Shown: positions 1-9,862 of the stretch, one piece after another
Layout: each line of letters opens with the position of its first letter
Position numbering within the stretch: the first letter of the stretch is position 1
From: Hydractinia symbiolongicarpus
Lineage: Eukaryota > Cnidaria > Hydrozoa > Anthoathecata > Hydractiniidae
Direction of reading: 5' to 3'
NCBI RefSeq assembly: GCF_029227915.1
Contig: NC_079876.1
Location: forward strand, 37,493,828-37,557,827
Length of the DNA stretch: 64,000 nucleotides
Position numbers and translations under genes: made by a program
Notes under the pieces: model-generated
Database searches by the model: none
Told to the model about the DNA's origin: nothing
The model's input: the letters and a program-made list of their open reading frames with translations, nothing else

Positions 1-924
1 ACGTACATCTTCCCTCTTTAGTTTGGGATTCCCGTAGTACTCGCGTGCTAGCGCGAGAGCTGGCCTTGTAAGGTACTTTTCTTTTTGCTTCTTATCTTCA
101 CGTGAGTGTACGGCAAGACATCTCCAGACACACAAATTGTCGGTTCTCTCATCCTCCTTGTCAAAGCTGTAGATGCATTTCTTCTTTCGCAACCAGTCTG
201 GTAAAGGTCCACAGCCTAACAGGGGCTCCCTTGTGGAGATGATCTTGATCTGCACATGCTGGAAGACTATTTTCCCTTCGTACGATCCTGGGGTCTCGAT
301 TGTTCTTTCTGGTGGCAAGTACGCCTTCCCCCAAAACTCATGATCTCCTAGATCTAATCGCTGCATTTCGCATTTTTCGATAAATGCTTCGATGTCAGCT
401 AGGCTCGTAAGCGATCCTTTGCTTCCCTTGCTCTTGTGATACAAAGCCGTGCCACCTCCTGCTTCGTAGATGGTGCAAGCAAAACTGTAGACTACCTTGA
501 CTCTCATATCTATGTAGGGCGTAACGTCCTCCGCCAGTGGCTGATTAAGGTTCTTGTTGAACCGCCATGTCTTGGCTCGATTTCCGTCTTCCAACATCTG
601 TGTGTCATTTTCGTCAAAAATATGCTGAATGTCTTAGACGCCTTCGGATCGTTTTTTCTCTTGTGGGAACATGTGTTTGATGTCTTCGACTCCGCTGTAT
701 TCGTCTTGTATGTCTCCGGCATCGTAAAAGTCCTCTCGCGCTTCGGTTTCGATTTCGTCGTGCAGTGTCGTCCTTCCAGCAATTTGTTCCCTTGCTCTGT
801 TATAGTAAGAAGTAACAGTGTCTCGTACACTCTTCAGGCGATCGGCAAGAGCGTCGCGAGTTGCTGCTACTGGCGCTGAGACAGCGCTATATAATTTACT
901 AATTGCATTCTTGAACCAACTCAT
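1..924 (-). pseudogene. N-terminal part of a Polinton/adintovirus-like DNA polymerase ORF, broken by one in-frame stop and cut by the window edge
   Basis: The minus-strand frame starting at the ATG at 924-922 runs 308 codons to the window edge with a single interruption, a TAA at 634-636 (codon 97). The first 96 residues begin MSWFKNAISKLYS, an amphipathic and possibly membrane-active start, and become acidic towards the stop. After the stop the same frame stays open for 211 codons. It includes a C-x-W-R motif in DNLCVWRCLA with its first Cys at codon 265 (130-132), which recalls the OTU-like or polymerase-leader segment in large cnidarian Polinton-type polymerase ORFs. The catalytic polymerase motifs would lie further on, outside the window. 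The ATG at 924 is supported by the upstream module shared with the neighbouring gene. One clean nonsense codon suggests a recently inactivated copy; a genuine two-ORF layout, or a sequencing error, is also possible. The family call is from recognition only. Confidence 0.62.
634..636 (-). other. In-frame TAA interrupting the polymerase-like ORF
   Basis: Reading the minus strand from 924, codon 97 is TAA; flanking codons on both sides stay in one frame, so this is a substitution rather than an indel. The next in-frame ATG codons downstream are at 597-595 and 507-505, which could in principle start a shorter product. Confidence 0.85.
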
Positions 925-949
925 TTCTCTTTATTATAAGTAGATTCAA
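925..949 (-). promoter_or_regulatory. 25-nt leader before the polymerase-like ATG, with TATA-like / AATAAA motif
   Basis: On the minus strand the leader contains TTATAATAAAG (939-929) just before the ATG at 924. It may be a TATA-like element, an A-rich leader, or, through AATAAA at 935-930, a polyadenylation signal for the zinc protein gene that ends at 1065. The equivalent 25 nt before the zinc protein gene (1383-1407) is also A-rich just before its ATG (TAAAAAGAAGA). The sequence alone does not decide between these roles. Confidence 0.35.
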
Positions 950-1009
950 ACTTCAACTAACAGCGGTCGCAATTTGAGTGGGGAATTCCCCTATTCAAAC
1001 AGATTTGCG
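950..1009 (-). promoter_or_regulatory. Upstream module A (duplicated promoter-like element)
   Basis: This roughly 60-bp segment is repeated at 1408-1471. Shared blocks on the plus strand are ACTTCAACTAACAG, GGTCGCAATTTGAGT, GGGAATT/CCC, ATTCAAA and AGATTTGCG. Its near edge is 25 nt upstream of the ATG at 924. The centre holds a perfect 12-bp palindrome GGGGAATTCCCC (980-991), which fits the NF-kB/Rel site pattern GGGRNWYYCC. Identical placement before two unrelated genes argues for a shared promoter or enhancer module rather than a chance repeat. Confidence 0.6.
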
Positions 1010-1064
1010 GATTAAAAGGTGTGGGAGGAGGTCGATGTACTTAAGTTCACTACTTCGTACTTTT
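1010..1064. other. Short intergenic stretch between zinc protein stop and module A
   Basis: These 55 bases follow the stop codon of the zinc protein gene on the minus strand. They hold no gene, clear hairpin or polyadenylation signal that I can see; the nearest AATAAA on that strand is at 935-930. Confidence 0.4.
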
Positions 1065-1382
1065 TCAACGATATAACCAATCGAAATACCTTTTTCGGTT
1101 TTGCTCATCCCTGTAACCGTTCTTAAGCAGGCACTCGACACAATTTGTGCTAAATCTTGGGCTCTTTTTGTTTATTATCCTATACTCGAAATCAAATTTA
1201 AGCTCCCCGCAACAGGGGCACATTTTACCATTACCATATTTTTTCCGACGTTCTTCGAGGGCGGCAGCCTGTATAGCCTCAAGGCACCAGATGCAGGATT
1301 TTTTCCTCTGCCCATCATCCTTTAATCCGAATTTATCAATGGATAAAAATTGTCCACACTGTAGGCATTTTGAGCGTTCCAT
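1065..1382 (-). CDS. Small protein with two C-x2-C...C-x2-C zinc-binding modules (105 aa)
   Basis: I chose the start at 1382 because it lies exactly 25 nt from the module shared with the polymerase-like gene. The frame is open further upstream to an ATG at 1460, but that ATG lies inside the module. Eight cysteines form two similar units: Cys6, Cys9, Cys30, Cys33, and Cys55, Cys58, Cys81, Cys84 (plus an extra Cys57). Each unit has a CxxCG turn, a 20-22 residue basic and polar insert, then CxxCL. This pattern resembles zinc-ribbon or treble-clef halves found in phage HNH/endonuclease VII-like proteins, but no catalytic HNH residues are evident. A helical Ala/Glu/Arg/Lys stretch (residues 35-49) joins the units, and the tail is basic and aromatic. 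It could be a nucleic-acid-binding accessory or regulatory protein of the element. It shares strand and upstream module with the polymerase-like ORF 141 nt downstream. Specific function is unknown. Confidence 0.6.
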   Translation of the reverse strand: MERSKCLQCGQFLSIDKFGLKDDGQRKKSCIWCLEAIQAAALEERRKKYGNGKMCPCCGELKFDFEYRIINKKSPRFSTNCVECLLKNGYRDEQNRKRYFDWLYR

Positions 1383-1407
1383 TCTTCTTTTTACAACTCT
1401 GGTGTAG

Positions 1408-1478
1408 ACTTCAACTAACAGGGGTCGCAATTTGAGTAGGGAATTTCCCTTTCCATTCAAATAGATTTGCGCATGCGC
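1408..1478 (-). promoter_or_regulatory. Upstream module B (second copy) plus NRF1-like palindrome
   Basis: Positions 1408-1471 match module A at 950-1009 with few substitutions and a short insertion. The near edge is 25 nt upstream of the ATG at 1382. Its centre is GGGAATTTCCC, again fitting the NF-kB/Rel pattern. Immediately outside, the sequence runs into TGCGCATGCGC (1468-1478), the NRF1 consensus typical of animal housekeeping promoters; module A lacks this extension. Binding by Rel or NRF1 proteins is inferred from motif match only. Confidence 0.6.
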
Positions 1479-1683
1479 GTTTGACAGCAGTTTTGTCGAG
1501 TGCCGTCATTTTTGATGATGTCAGCAAATTTGTTGAATATGACGTGACTTGTACACTCATTTGAGGCATGATGAAATCTGTGACGTCACAGCTGTTTTAG
1601 GGGGTCTAAAAGCAGCGTTTTTTAATAGGGGTTTGACCGTCGAAACCCTAAAACCGGATTAAATTACCTCCTTACTCTAGCTG
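1479..1683. other. Non-coding transition between element and satellite
   Basis: There is no gene. A CRE-like TGACGTGA lies at 1540-1547 and a perfect 12-bp palindrome TGTGACGTCACA, containing a full CRE, at 1579-1590. Arms TAGGGGTTT and AAACCCTA flank an 8-nt loop at 1626-1650. Several short words occur in the same order as in the satellite monomer (GACGTGACTT, CTGTGAC, TTTGAC, CGAAAC, CGGATTA), so this may be a heavily decayed edge monomer. It could instead be the terminal repeat of the element. I cannot decide between these. Confidence 0.4.
1579..1590. promoter_or_regulatory. CRE palindrome TGTGACGTCACA
   Basis: This is a perfect 12-bp inverted repeat containing TGACGTCA, the full CREB/ATF site, about 200 bp upstream of the zinc protein ATG. 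A related half-site TGACGTGA lies at 1540-1547. A role in transcription of the element is possible but unproven. Confidence 0.35.
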
Positions 1684-4660
1684 CTGTGGTAGCGCTTCAT
1701 TTAAGAATTTAGATAAATAAGTCATTCTTTACTGTGGGACCAATCCTATCCGTTATAGCGCGCTGAAGAAATAGCGACAGTTACAAGAACTACATTTCAT
1801 TGTCTTTCTAACAGTGTCAGTCCGTTTGAGTTACAACGGTTGAGTCACATATTCGTACCAACATGTATTTCGTGATATTTTTCAGGTACCACTAGGTTGT
1901 ATGGCTTTTAACAGTGAAACGATTGACTGTGGGACTTAATTGAACTGACTATGGACTGTGACCTTATAAATGTTAAGGTGAGACAATTGGACTCCTAGAA
2001 ATAACACTCTTCCTAATTTGACATGATTGCCGAAACTCAGCGATTAGACTGGACGCTGTGGTAGCGCTTCAATTAAAAATTAAGATAAAAAAGTCATTCT
2101 TTACTGTGGGACCAATCTTAACCGTTATTGCGCGCTGAAGAAATTTCGACAGTTTCAAAAACTAAATTTCATTGACTTTCTAACGGTGTCAGTCCGTTTG
2201 AGTTGCAACGGTTGAGTCACATATTCGTACCAATATGTATTTGTGCTATTTTCCGGTATTACTATGTTGTATGGCTTTTACCAGTGAAACGATTGACTGT
2301 GGGACTTAATTGAACTGATTATGGACTGTGACCTTAAAAATGTTATAAGTGAGACAATTGACTCCAAGAAATAACATTCTTCCTAATTTGACATGATTGC
2401 CGAAACTCAGCGATTACGCTGGGCGCTGTGGCAGCACTTCAATTAAAAATTAAGATAAAAAAGTCATTCTTTACTGTGGGACAAATCTTAGCCGTTATCG
2501 CACGCTGAAGAATTAGCGACAGTTTCAAAATCTACATTTCATTGACTTTTTAACGGTGTCAGTCCTTTTGAGCTACAACGGTTGGGTCACCTCTTCGTAC
2601 CAACATGTGTTTAGCGATATTTTTTTGATACTACTAGGTTGCATCGCTTTTAACAATGAAACGATGGACTGTGGGACTTAATTGAACTACCTTTAGACTG
2701 TGACCTGATAAATGTGATAAATGAGACAATTGGACTCCAAGAAATTACATTCTTCTTAATTTGACAGGATTGCTGGAACTCAGCGATTACACGGGGCGCT
2801 GTGGTAGCGCTTCATTTAAAAATTTAAATAAATAAGTCATTCTTTACTGTGGGACTAATCCTAGCCGTTATCGCGCGCTGAAGAAATAGCGACAATTACA
2901 AAAACTACATTTCATTGTCTTTCTAACAGTGTCAGTCCGTTTGAGTTACAACGGTTGGGTCACATGTTCGTACCAACATGTATTTAGCGATATTTTTCCG
3001 GTACTACTAGGTTGTATGGCTTTTACCAGTGAAACGATTGACTGTGGGACTTAATTGAACTGACTCTGGACTGTGACCTTAAAAATGTTATAAGTGAGAC
3101 AAGCGGACTCCAAGAAATAACATCCTTTTTAATTTGACATGATTTCCGGAACTCAGCGATTACACTGGGCGCTGTGGTAGCGCTTCATTTAGGAATTTAG
3201 ATAAATAAGTCATTCTTTACTGTGGGACCAATCCTAGCTGTTATCGCGCGCTGAAGAAATAGCGACAGTTTCAAAAACTAAATTTCATTGAGTTTCTAAC
3301 GGTGTCAGTCCGTTTGAGTTGCAACGGTTGAGTCACATATTCGTACCAACATGTACTTGTGCTATTTTCCGGTATTACTAGGTTGTATGGCTTTTACCAG
3401 TGAAACGATTGACTGTGGGACTTAATTGAACTGATTATGGACTGTGACCTTAAAAATGTTATAAGTGAGACAATTGGACTCCAAGAAATAACATTCTTCC
3501 AAATTTGACATGATTGCCGAAACTCAGCGATTACGCTGGGCGCTGTGGCAGCACTTCAATTAAAAATTAAGATAAAAAAGTCATTCTTTACTGTGGGACA
3601 ATTCTTAGCCGTTATCGCACGCTGAAGAATTAGCGACAGTTTCAAAATCTACATTTCATTGACTTTTTAACGGTGTCAGTCCTTTTGAGCTACAACGGTT
3701 GTGTCACCTATTCGTACCAACATGTGTTTAGCGATATTTTTTTGATACTACTAGGTTGCCTCGCTTTTAACAATGAAACGATGGACTGTGGGACTTAATT
3801 GAACTACCTTTGGACTGTGACCTGATAAATGTGATAAATGAGACAATTGGACTCCAAGAAATAACATTCTTCTTAATTTGACAGGACTGCCGGAACTCAG
3901 CGATTACACGGGGCGCTGTGGTAGCGCTTCATTTAAAAATTTAGATAAAAAAGTCATTCTTTACTGTGGGACCAATCCTAGCCGTTATCGCGCGCTGAAG
4001 AAATAGCGACAGTTACAAAAACTACATTTCATTGTCTTTCTAACAGTGTCAGTCCGTTTGAGTTACAACGGTTGGGTCACATATTCGTACCAACATGTAT
4101 TTAGCGATATTTTTCCGGTACTACTAGGTTGTATAGCTTTAAGCACTGAAACGATTGACTGTGGGACTTAATTGAACAAACTTTGGACTATAACCTAATA
4201 AATGTGATAAATGAGAAAATTGGACTCCAAGAAATAACATTCTTCTCATATTGACATGATTGCCGAACCTCAGCGATTACACTGGGCGCTGTGGTAGCGC
4301 TTCAATTAAAAATAAAGATAAAAAAGTCATTCTTTACTGTGGGACCAATCCTAGCCGTTATCGCGCGCTGAAAAAATAGCGACAGTTTCAAAAACTAAAT
4401 TTCATTGACTTTCTAAGAATATCAATTCGTTTGAGTTACAACGGTTGAGTCACATATTCGTACCAACATGTATTTCGTGATGTTTTTCCGGTACTACTAG
4501 GTTGTAAGGCTTTTAACAGTGAAACGATTGACTGCGGGACTTAATTGAACTGATTATGGACTGTGACCTTATAAATGTTTAAGTGAGACAATTGGACTCC
4601 AGGAAATAACATTCTTCCTAAATTGACATGATTGCCGAAACTCAGCGATTACACAGGGCG
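1684..4660. repeat. Array edge, 8 monomers with a trimer repeat of about 1117 bp
   Basis: Monomer starts 2056, 2426, 2799 pair with 3172, 3543, 3916 at an offset of 1116-1117 bp, giving two partly diverged copies of a trimer. The first monomer (1684-2055) carries private changes such as CCTATCCGTTATAGCG and CAGGTACCAC. That is the expected behaviour of monomers at an array edge, which escape homogenisation. Confidence 0.75.
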
Positions 4661-6886
4661 CTGTGGTAGCGCTTCAATTAAAAAGTAAGATAAAAAAGTC
4701 ATTCTTTACTGTGGGACCAATCTTAGCCGTTATCGCGCTGTAGAATTAGCGACAGTTTCAATAACTACATTTCATTTGCTTTCTAACGGTGTCAGTCCGT
4801 TTGAGTTGCAACGGTTGAGTCACATATTCGTACCAACATGTACTTGTGCTATTTTCCGGTATTACTAGGTTGTATGGCTTTTACCAGTGAAACGATTGAC
4901 TGTGGGACTTAATTGAACTGATTATGGACTGTGACCTTAAAAAAGTTATAAGTGAGACAATTGGACTCCAAGAAATAACATTCTTCCTAATTTGACATGA
5001 TTGCCGAAACTCAGCGATTACGCTGGGCGCTGTGGCAGCACTTCAAATAAAAAGTAAGATAAAAAAGTCATTCTTTACTGTGGGACAAATCTTAGCCGTT
5101 ATCGCACGCTGAAGAATTAGCGACAGTTTCAAAATCTACGTTTCATTGACTTTTTAACGGTGTCAGTCCTTTTGAGCTACAACGGTTGGTTCACCTATTC
5201 GTACCAACATGTGTTTAGCGATATTTTTCCGGTACTACTAGGTTGCATGGCTTTTAGCAGTGAAATGATTGACTGTGGGACTTAATTGAACAAACTTTGG
5301 ACTATAACCTAATAAATTTGATAAGTGAGAAAATTGGACTCCAAGAAATAACATTCTTCCTAATTTGACATGATTGCCGAAACTCAGCGATTACACAGGG
5401 CGCTGTGGTAGCGCTTCAATTAAAAAGTAAGATAAAAAAGTCATTCTTTACTGTGGGACCAATCTTAGCCGTTATCGCGCTGTAGAATTAGCGACAGTTT
5501 CAATAACTACATTTCATTTGCTTTCTAACGGTGTCAGTCCGTTTGAGTTGCAACGGTTGAGTCACATATTCGTACAAACATGTACTTGTGCTATTTTCCG
5601 GTATTACTAGGTTGTATGGCTTTTACCAGTGAAACGATTGACTGTGGGACTTAATTGAACTGATTATGGACTGTGACCTTAAAAAAGTTATAAGTGAGAC
5701 AATTGGACTCCAAGAAATAACATTCTTCCTAATTTGACATGATTGCCGAAACTCAGCGATTACGCTGGGCGCTGTGGCAGCACTTCAAATAAAAAGTAAG
5801 ATAAAAAAGTCATTCTTTACTGTGGGACAAATCTTAGCCGTTATCGCACGCTGAAGAATTAGCGACAGTTTCAAAATCTACGTTTCATTGACTTTTTAAC
5901 GGTGTCAGTCCTTTTGAGCTACAACGGTTGGTTCACCTATTCGTACCAACATGTGTTTAGCGATATTTTTCCGGTACTACTAGGTTGCATGGCTTTTAGC
6001 AGTGAAATGATTGACTGTGGGACTTAATTGAACAAACTTTGGACTATAACCTAATAAATTTGATAAGTGAGAAAATTGGACTCCAAGAAATAACATTCTT
6101 CCTAATTTGACATGATTGCCGAAACTCAGCGATTACACAGGGCGCTGTGGTAGCGCTTCAATTAAAAAGTAAGATAAAAAAGTCATTCTTTACTGTGGGA
6201 CCAATCTTAGCCGTTATCGCGCTGTAGAATTAGCGACAGTTTCAATAACTACATTTCATTTGCTTTCTAACGGTGTCAGTCCGTTTGAGTTGCAACGGTT
6301 GAGTCACATATTCGTACCAACATGTACTTGTGCTATTTTCCGGTATTACTAGGTTGTATGGCTTTTACCAGTGAAACGATTGACTGTGGGACTTAATTGA
6401 ACTGATTATGGACTGTGACCTTAAAAAAGTTATAAGTGAGACAATTGGACTCCAAGAAATAACATTCTTCCTAATTTGACATGATTGCCGAAACTCAGCG
6501 ATTACGCTGGGCGCTGTGGCAGCACTTCAAATAAAAAGTAAGATAAAAAAGTCATTCTTTACTGTGGGACAAATCTTAGCCGTTATCGCACGCTGAAGAA
6601 TTAGCGACAGTTTCAAAATCTACGTTTCATTGACTTTTTAACGGTGTCAGTCCTTTTGAGCTACAACGGTTGGTTCACCTATTCGTACCAACATGTGTTT
6701 AGCGATATTTTTCCGGTACTACTAGGTTGCATGGCTTTTAGCAGTGAAATGATTGACTGTGGGACTTAATTGAACAAACTTTGGACTATAACCTAATAAA
6801 TTTGATAAGTGAGAAAATTGGACTCCAAGAAATAACATTCTTCCTAATTTGACATGATTGCCAAAACTCAGCGATTACGCTGGGCG
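4661..6886. repeat. Dimer higher-order repeat, 742 bp x 3
   Basis: Three consecutive units start at 4661, 5403 and 6145, each made of a 369-bp and a 373-bp monomer. By eye the copies are almost identical, with isolated differences such as ACAAACATG against ACCAACATG near 5575. The first monomer of each pair carries GCGCTGTAGAATT; the second carries GCACGCTGAAGAATT. Confidence 0.92.
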
Positions 6887-9862
6887 CTGTGGCAGCACTT
6901 CAAATAAAAGTTAAGATAAAAAAGTCATTTTTTACTGTGGGACCAATCCTAGCCGTTATTGCGCGCTGAAGAAATAGCTACAGTTTCAAAAACTAAATTT
7001 CATTGACTTTCTAAGAATATCAATCCGTTTGAGTTACAACGGTTGGGTCACATATTCGTACCAACATGTATTTCGTGATGTTTTTCCGGTACTACTAGGT
7101 TGTAAGGCTTTTAACAGTGAAACGATTGACTGCGGGACTTAATTGAACTGATTATGGACTGTGACCTTATAAATGTTAAAGTGAGACAATTGGACTCCAA
7201 GAAAAATCTTCTTCCTAATTTGACATGATTGCCGAAACTCAGCGATTACGCTGGGCGCTGTGGCAGCACTTCAATTAAAAATTAAGATAAAAAAGTCATT
7301 CTTTACTGTGGGACAAATCTTAGCCGTTATCGCACGCTGAAGAATTAGCGACAGTTTCAAAATCTACATTTCATTGACTTTTTAACGGTGTCAGTCCTTT
7401 TGAGCTACAACGGTTGTGTCACCTATTCGTACCGACATGTGTTTAGCGATATTTTTTTGATACTACTAGGTTGCATCGCTTTTAACAATGAAACGATGGA
7501 CTGTGGCACTTAATTGAACTACCTTTGGACTGTGACCTGATAAATGTGATAAATGAGAAAATTGGACACCAAGAAATAACATTCTTCTTAATTGACAGGA
7601 TTGCCGGAACTCAGCGATTACACGGGGCGCTGTGGTAGCGCTTCAATTAAAAAATTTAGATAAATAAGTGTTTCTTTACTGTGGGACCAATCCTAGCCGT
7701 TATCGCGCGCTGAAGAAATAGCGACAGTTACAAGAACTACATTTCATTGTTTTTTCTAACAGTGTTAGTCCGTTTGAGTTACAACGGTTGGGTCACATAT
7801 TCGTACCAACATGTATTTAGCGATATTTTTCCGGTACTACTAGGTTGTATAGCTTTTAGCAGTGAAACGATTGACTGTGGGACTTAATTGAACAAACTTT
7901 GGACTATATCCTAATAAATGTGATAAATGAGAAAATTGGACTCCAAGAAATAACATTCTTCTCATATTGACATGATTGCCGAAACTCAGCGATTACACTG
8001 GGCGCTGTGGTAGCGCTTCAATTAAAAATAAATATAAAAAAGTCATTCTTTACTGTGGGACCAATCCTAGCTGTTATCGCGCGCTGAAAAAATAGCGACA
8101 GTTTCAAAAACTAAATTTCATTGACTTTCTAAGAATATCAATTCGTTTAAGTTACAACGGTTGAGTCACATATTCGTACCAACATGTATTTCGTGATGTT
8201 TTTCCGGTACTACTAGGTTGTAAGGCTTTTAACAGTGAAACGATTGACTGCGGGACTTAATTGAACTGATTATGGACTGTGACCTTATAAATGTTAAAGT
8301 GAGACATTTGGACTCCAAGAAATAACATTCTTCCTAATTTGACATGATTGCCGAAACTCAGCGATTACACAGGGCGCTGTGGTAGCGCTTCAATTAAAAA
8401 TTAAGATAAAAAAGTCATTCTTTACTGTGGGACCAATCTTAGCCGTTATCGCGCTGTAGAATTAGCGACAGTTTCAAAAACTACATTTCATTTGCTTTCT
8501 AACGGTGTCAGTCCGTTTGAGTTGCAACGGTTGAGTCACATATTCGTACCAACATGTACTTGTGCTATTTTCCGGTATTACTAGGTTGTATGGCTTTTAC
8601 CAGTGAAACGATTGACTGTGGGACTTAATTGAACTGATTATGGACTGTGACCTGATAAATGTGATAAATGAGACAATTGGACTCCAAGAAATAACATTCT
8701 TCTTAATTTGAGAGGATTGCCGGAACTCAGCGATTACACGGGGCGCTGTGGTAGCGCTTCATTTAAAAATTTAGATAAATAAGTCATTCTTTACTGTGGG
8801 ACCAATCCTAGCCGTTATCGCGCGCTGAAGAAATAGCGACAGTTACAAAAACTACATTTCATTGTCTTTCTAACAGTGTCAGTCCGTTTCAGTTACTACG
8901 GTTGGGTCACATATTTGTACCAACATGTATTTAGCGATATTTTTCCGGTACTACTAGGTTGTATAGCTTTTAGCAGTGAAACGATTGACTGTGGGACTTA
9001 ATTGAACAAACTTTAGACTATAACCTAATAAATGTGATAAATGAGAAAATTGCACTCCAAGAAATAACATTCTTCTCATATTGACATGATTGCCGAAACT
9101 CAGCGATTACACTGGGCGCTGTGGTAGCGCTTCAATTAAAAATAAAGATAAAAAAGTCATTTTTTACTGTGGGACCAATCCTAGCCGTTATCGCGCGCTG
9201 AAGAAATAGCTACAGTTTCAAAAACTAAATTTCATTGACTTTCTAAGAATATCAATCCGTTTGAGTTACAACGGTTGGGTCACATATTCGTACCAACATG
9301 TATTTCGTGATGTTTTTCCGGTACTACTAGGTTGTAAGGCTTTTAACAGTGAAACGATTGACTGCGGGACTTAATTGAACTGATTATGGACTGTGACCTT
9401 ATAAATGTTAAAGTGAGACAATTGGACTCCAAGAAAAATCTTCTTCCTAATTTGACATGATTGCCGAAACTCAGCGATTACGCTGGGCGCTGTGGCAGCA
9501 CTTCAATTAAAAATTAAGATAAAAAAGTCATTCTTTACTGTGGGACAAATCTTAGCCGTTATCGCACGCTGAAGAATTAGCGACAGTTTCAAAATCTACA
9601 TTTCATTGACTTTTTAACGGTGTCAGTCCTTTTGAGCTACAACGGTTGTGTCAGCTATTCGTACCGACATGTGTTTAGCGATATTTTTTTGATACTACTA
9701 GGTTGCATCGCTTTTAACAATGAAACGATGGACTGTGGCACTTAATTGAACTACCTTTGGACTGTGACCTGATAAATGTGATAAATGAGACAATTGGACT
9801 CCAAGAAATAACATTCTTCCTAATTTGACATGATTGCCGAAACTCAGCGATTACACAGGGCG
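6887..9862. repeat. Hexamer unit (2232 bp) with a truncated second copy
   Basis: Monomers 6887 and 7258 recur at 9119 and 9490, an offset of 2232 bp, and share the private variant GAAAAATCTTCTTCC (7201 and 9433). The second copy then jumps to sequence matching the monomer at 8377, so it lacks two or more monomers. This is a signature of unequal exchange. Confidence 0.75.

Larger units (their letters stand above)
1..1480 (-). mobile_element. End of a Polinton/adintovirus-like DNA element (right boundary uncertain, at most 1683)
   Basis: This is the only non-satellite part of the window. It holds two minus-strand genes with matched upstream modules, one of which looks like the front of a protein-primed family B DNA polymerase ORF of the Polinton/Maverick and adintovirus group. 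Such elements integrate in animal genomes, carry polymerase, integrase and capsid genes, and end in terminal inverted repeats. Only one end is visible, so integrase, capsid genes, inverted repeats and target-site duplication cannot be examined. The right boundary lies between the upstream module (about 1478) and the first clear satellite monomer (1684). The family assignment comes from recognition of the protein, not from a search. Confidence 0.6.

Noticed and set aside
436-879. 147-codon plus-strand ORF opposite the polymerase-like gene
   Set aside because: It is antisense to the continuous minus-strand frame, with no recognisable domain; it is a shadow ORF. The minus-strand ORF at 510-830 is likewise in the wrong frame.
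1101-1407. Plus-strand ORFs opposite the zinc protein gene
   Set aside because: They are antisense to a gene with eight well-placed cysteines and a matched upstream module.
1641-1652. Telomere-like AACCCTAA near the satellite edge
   Set aside because: It is a single unit with no tandem repetition, consistent with chance.
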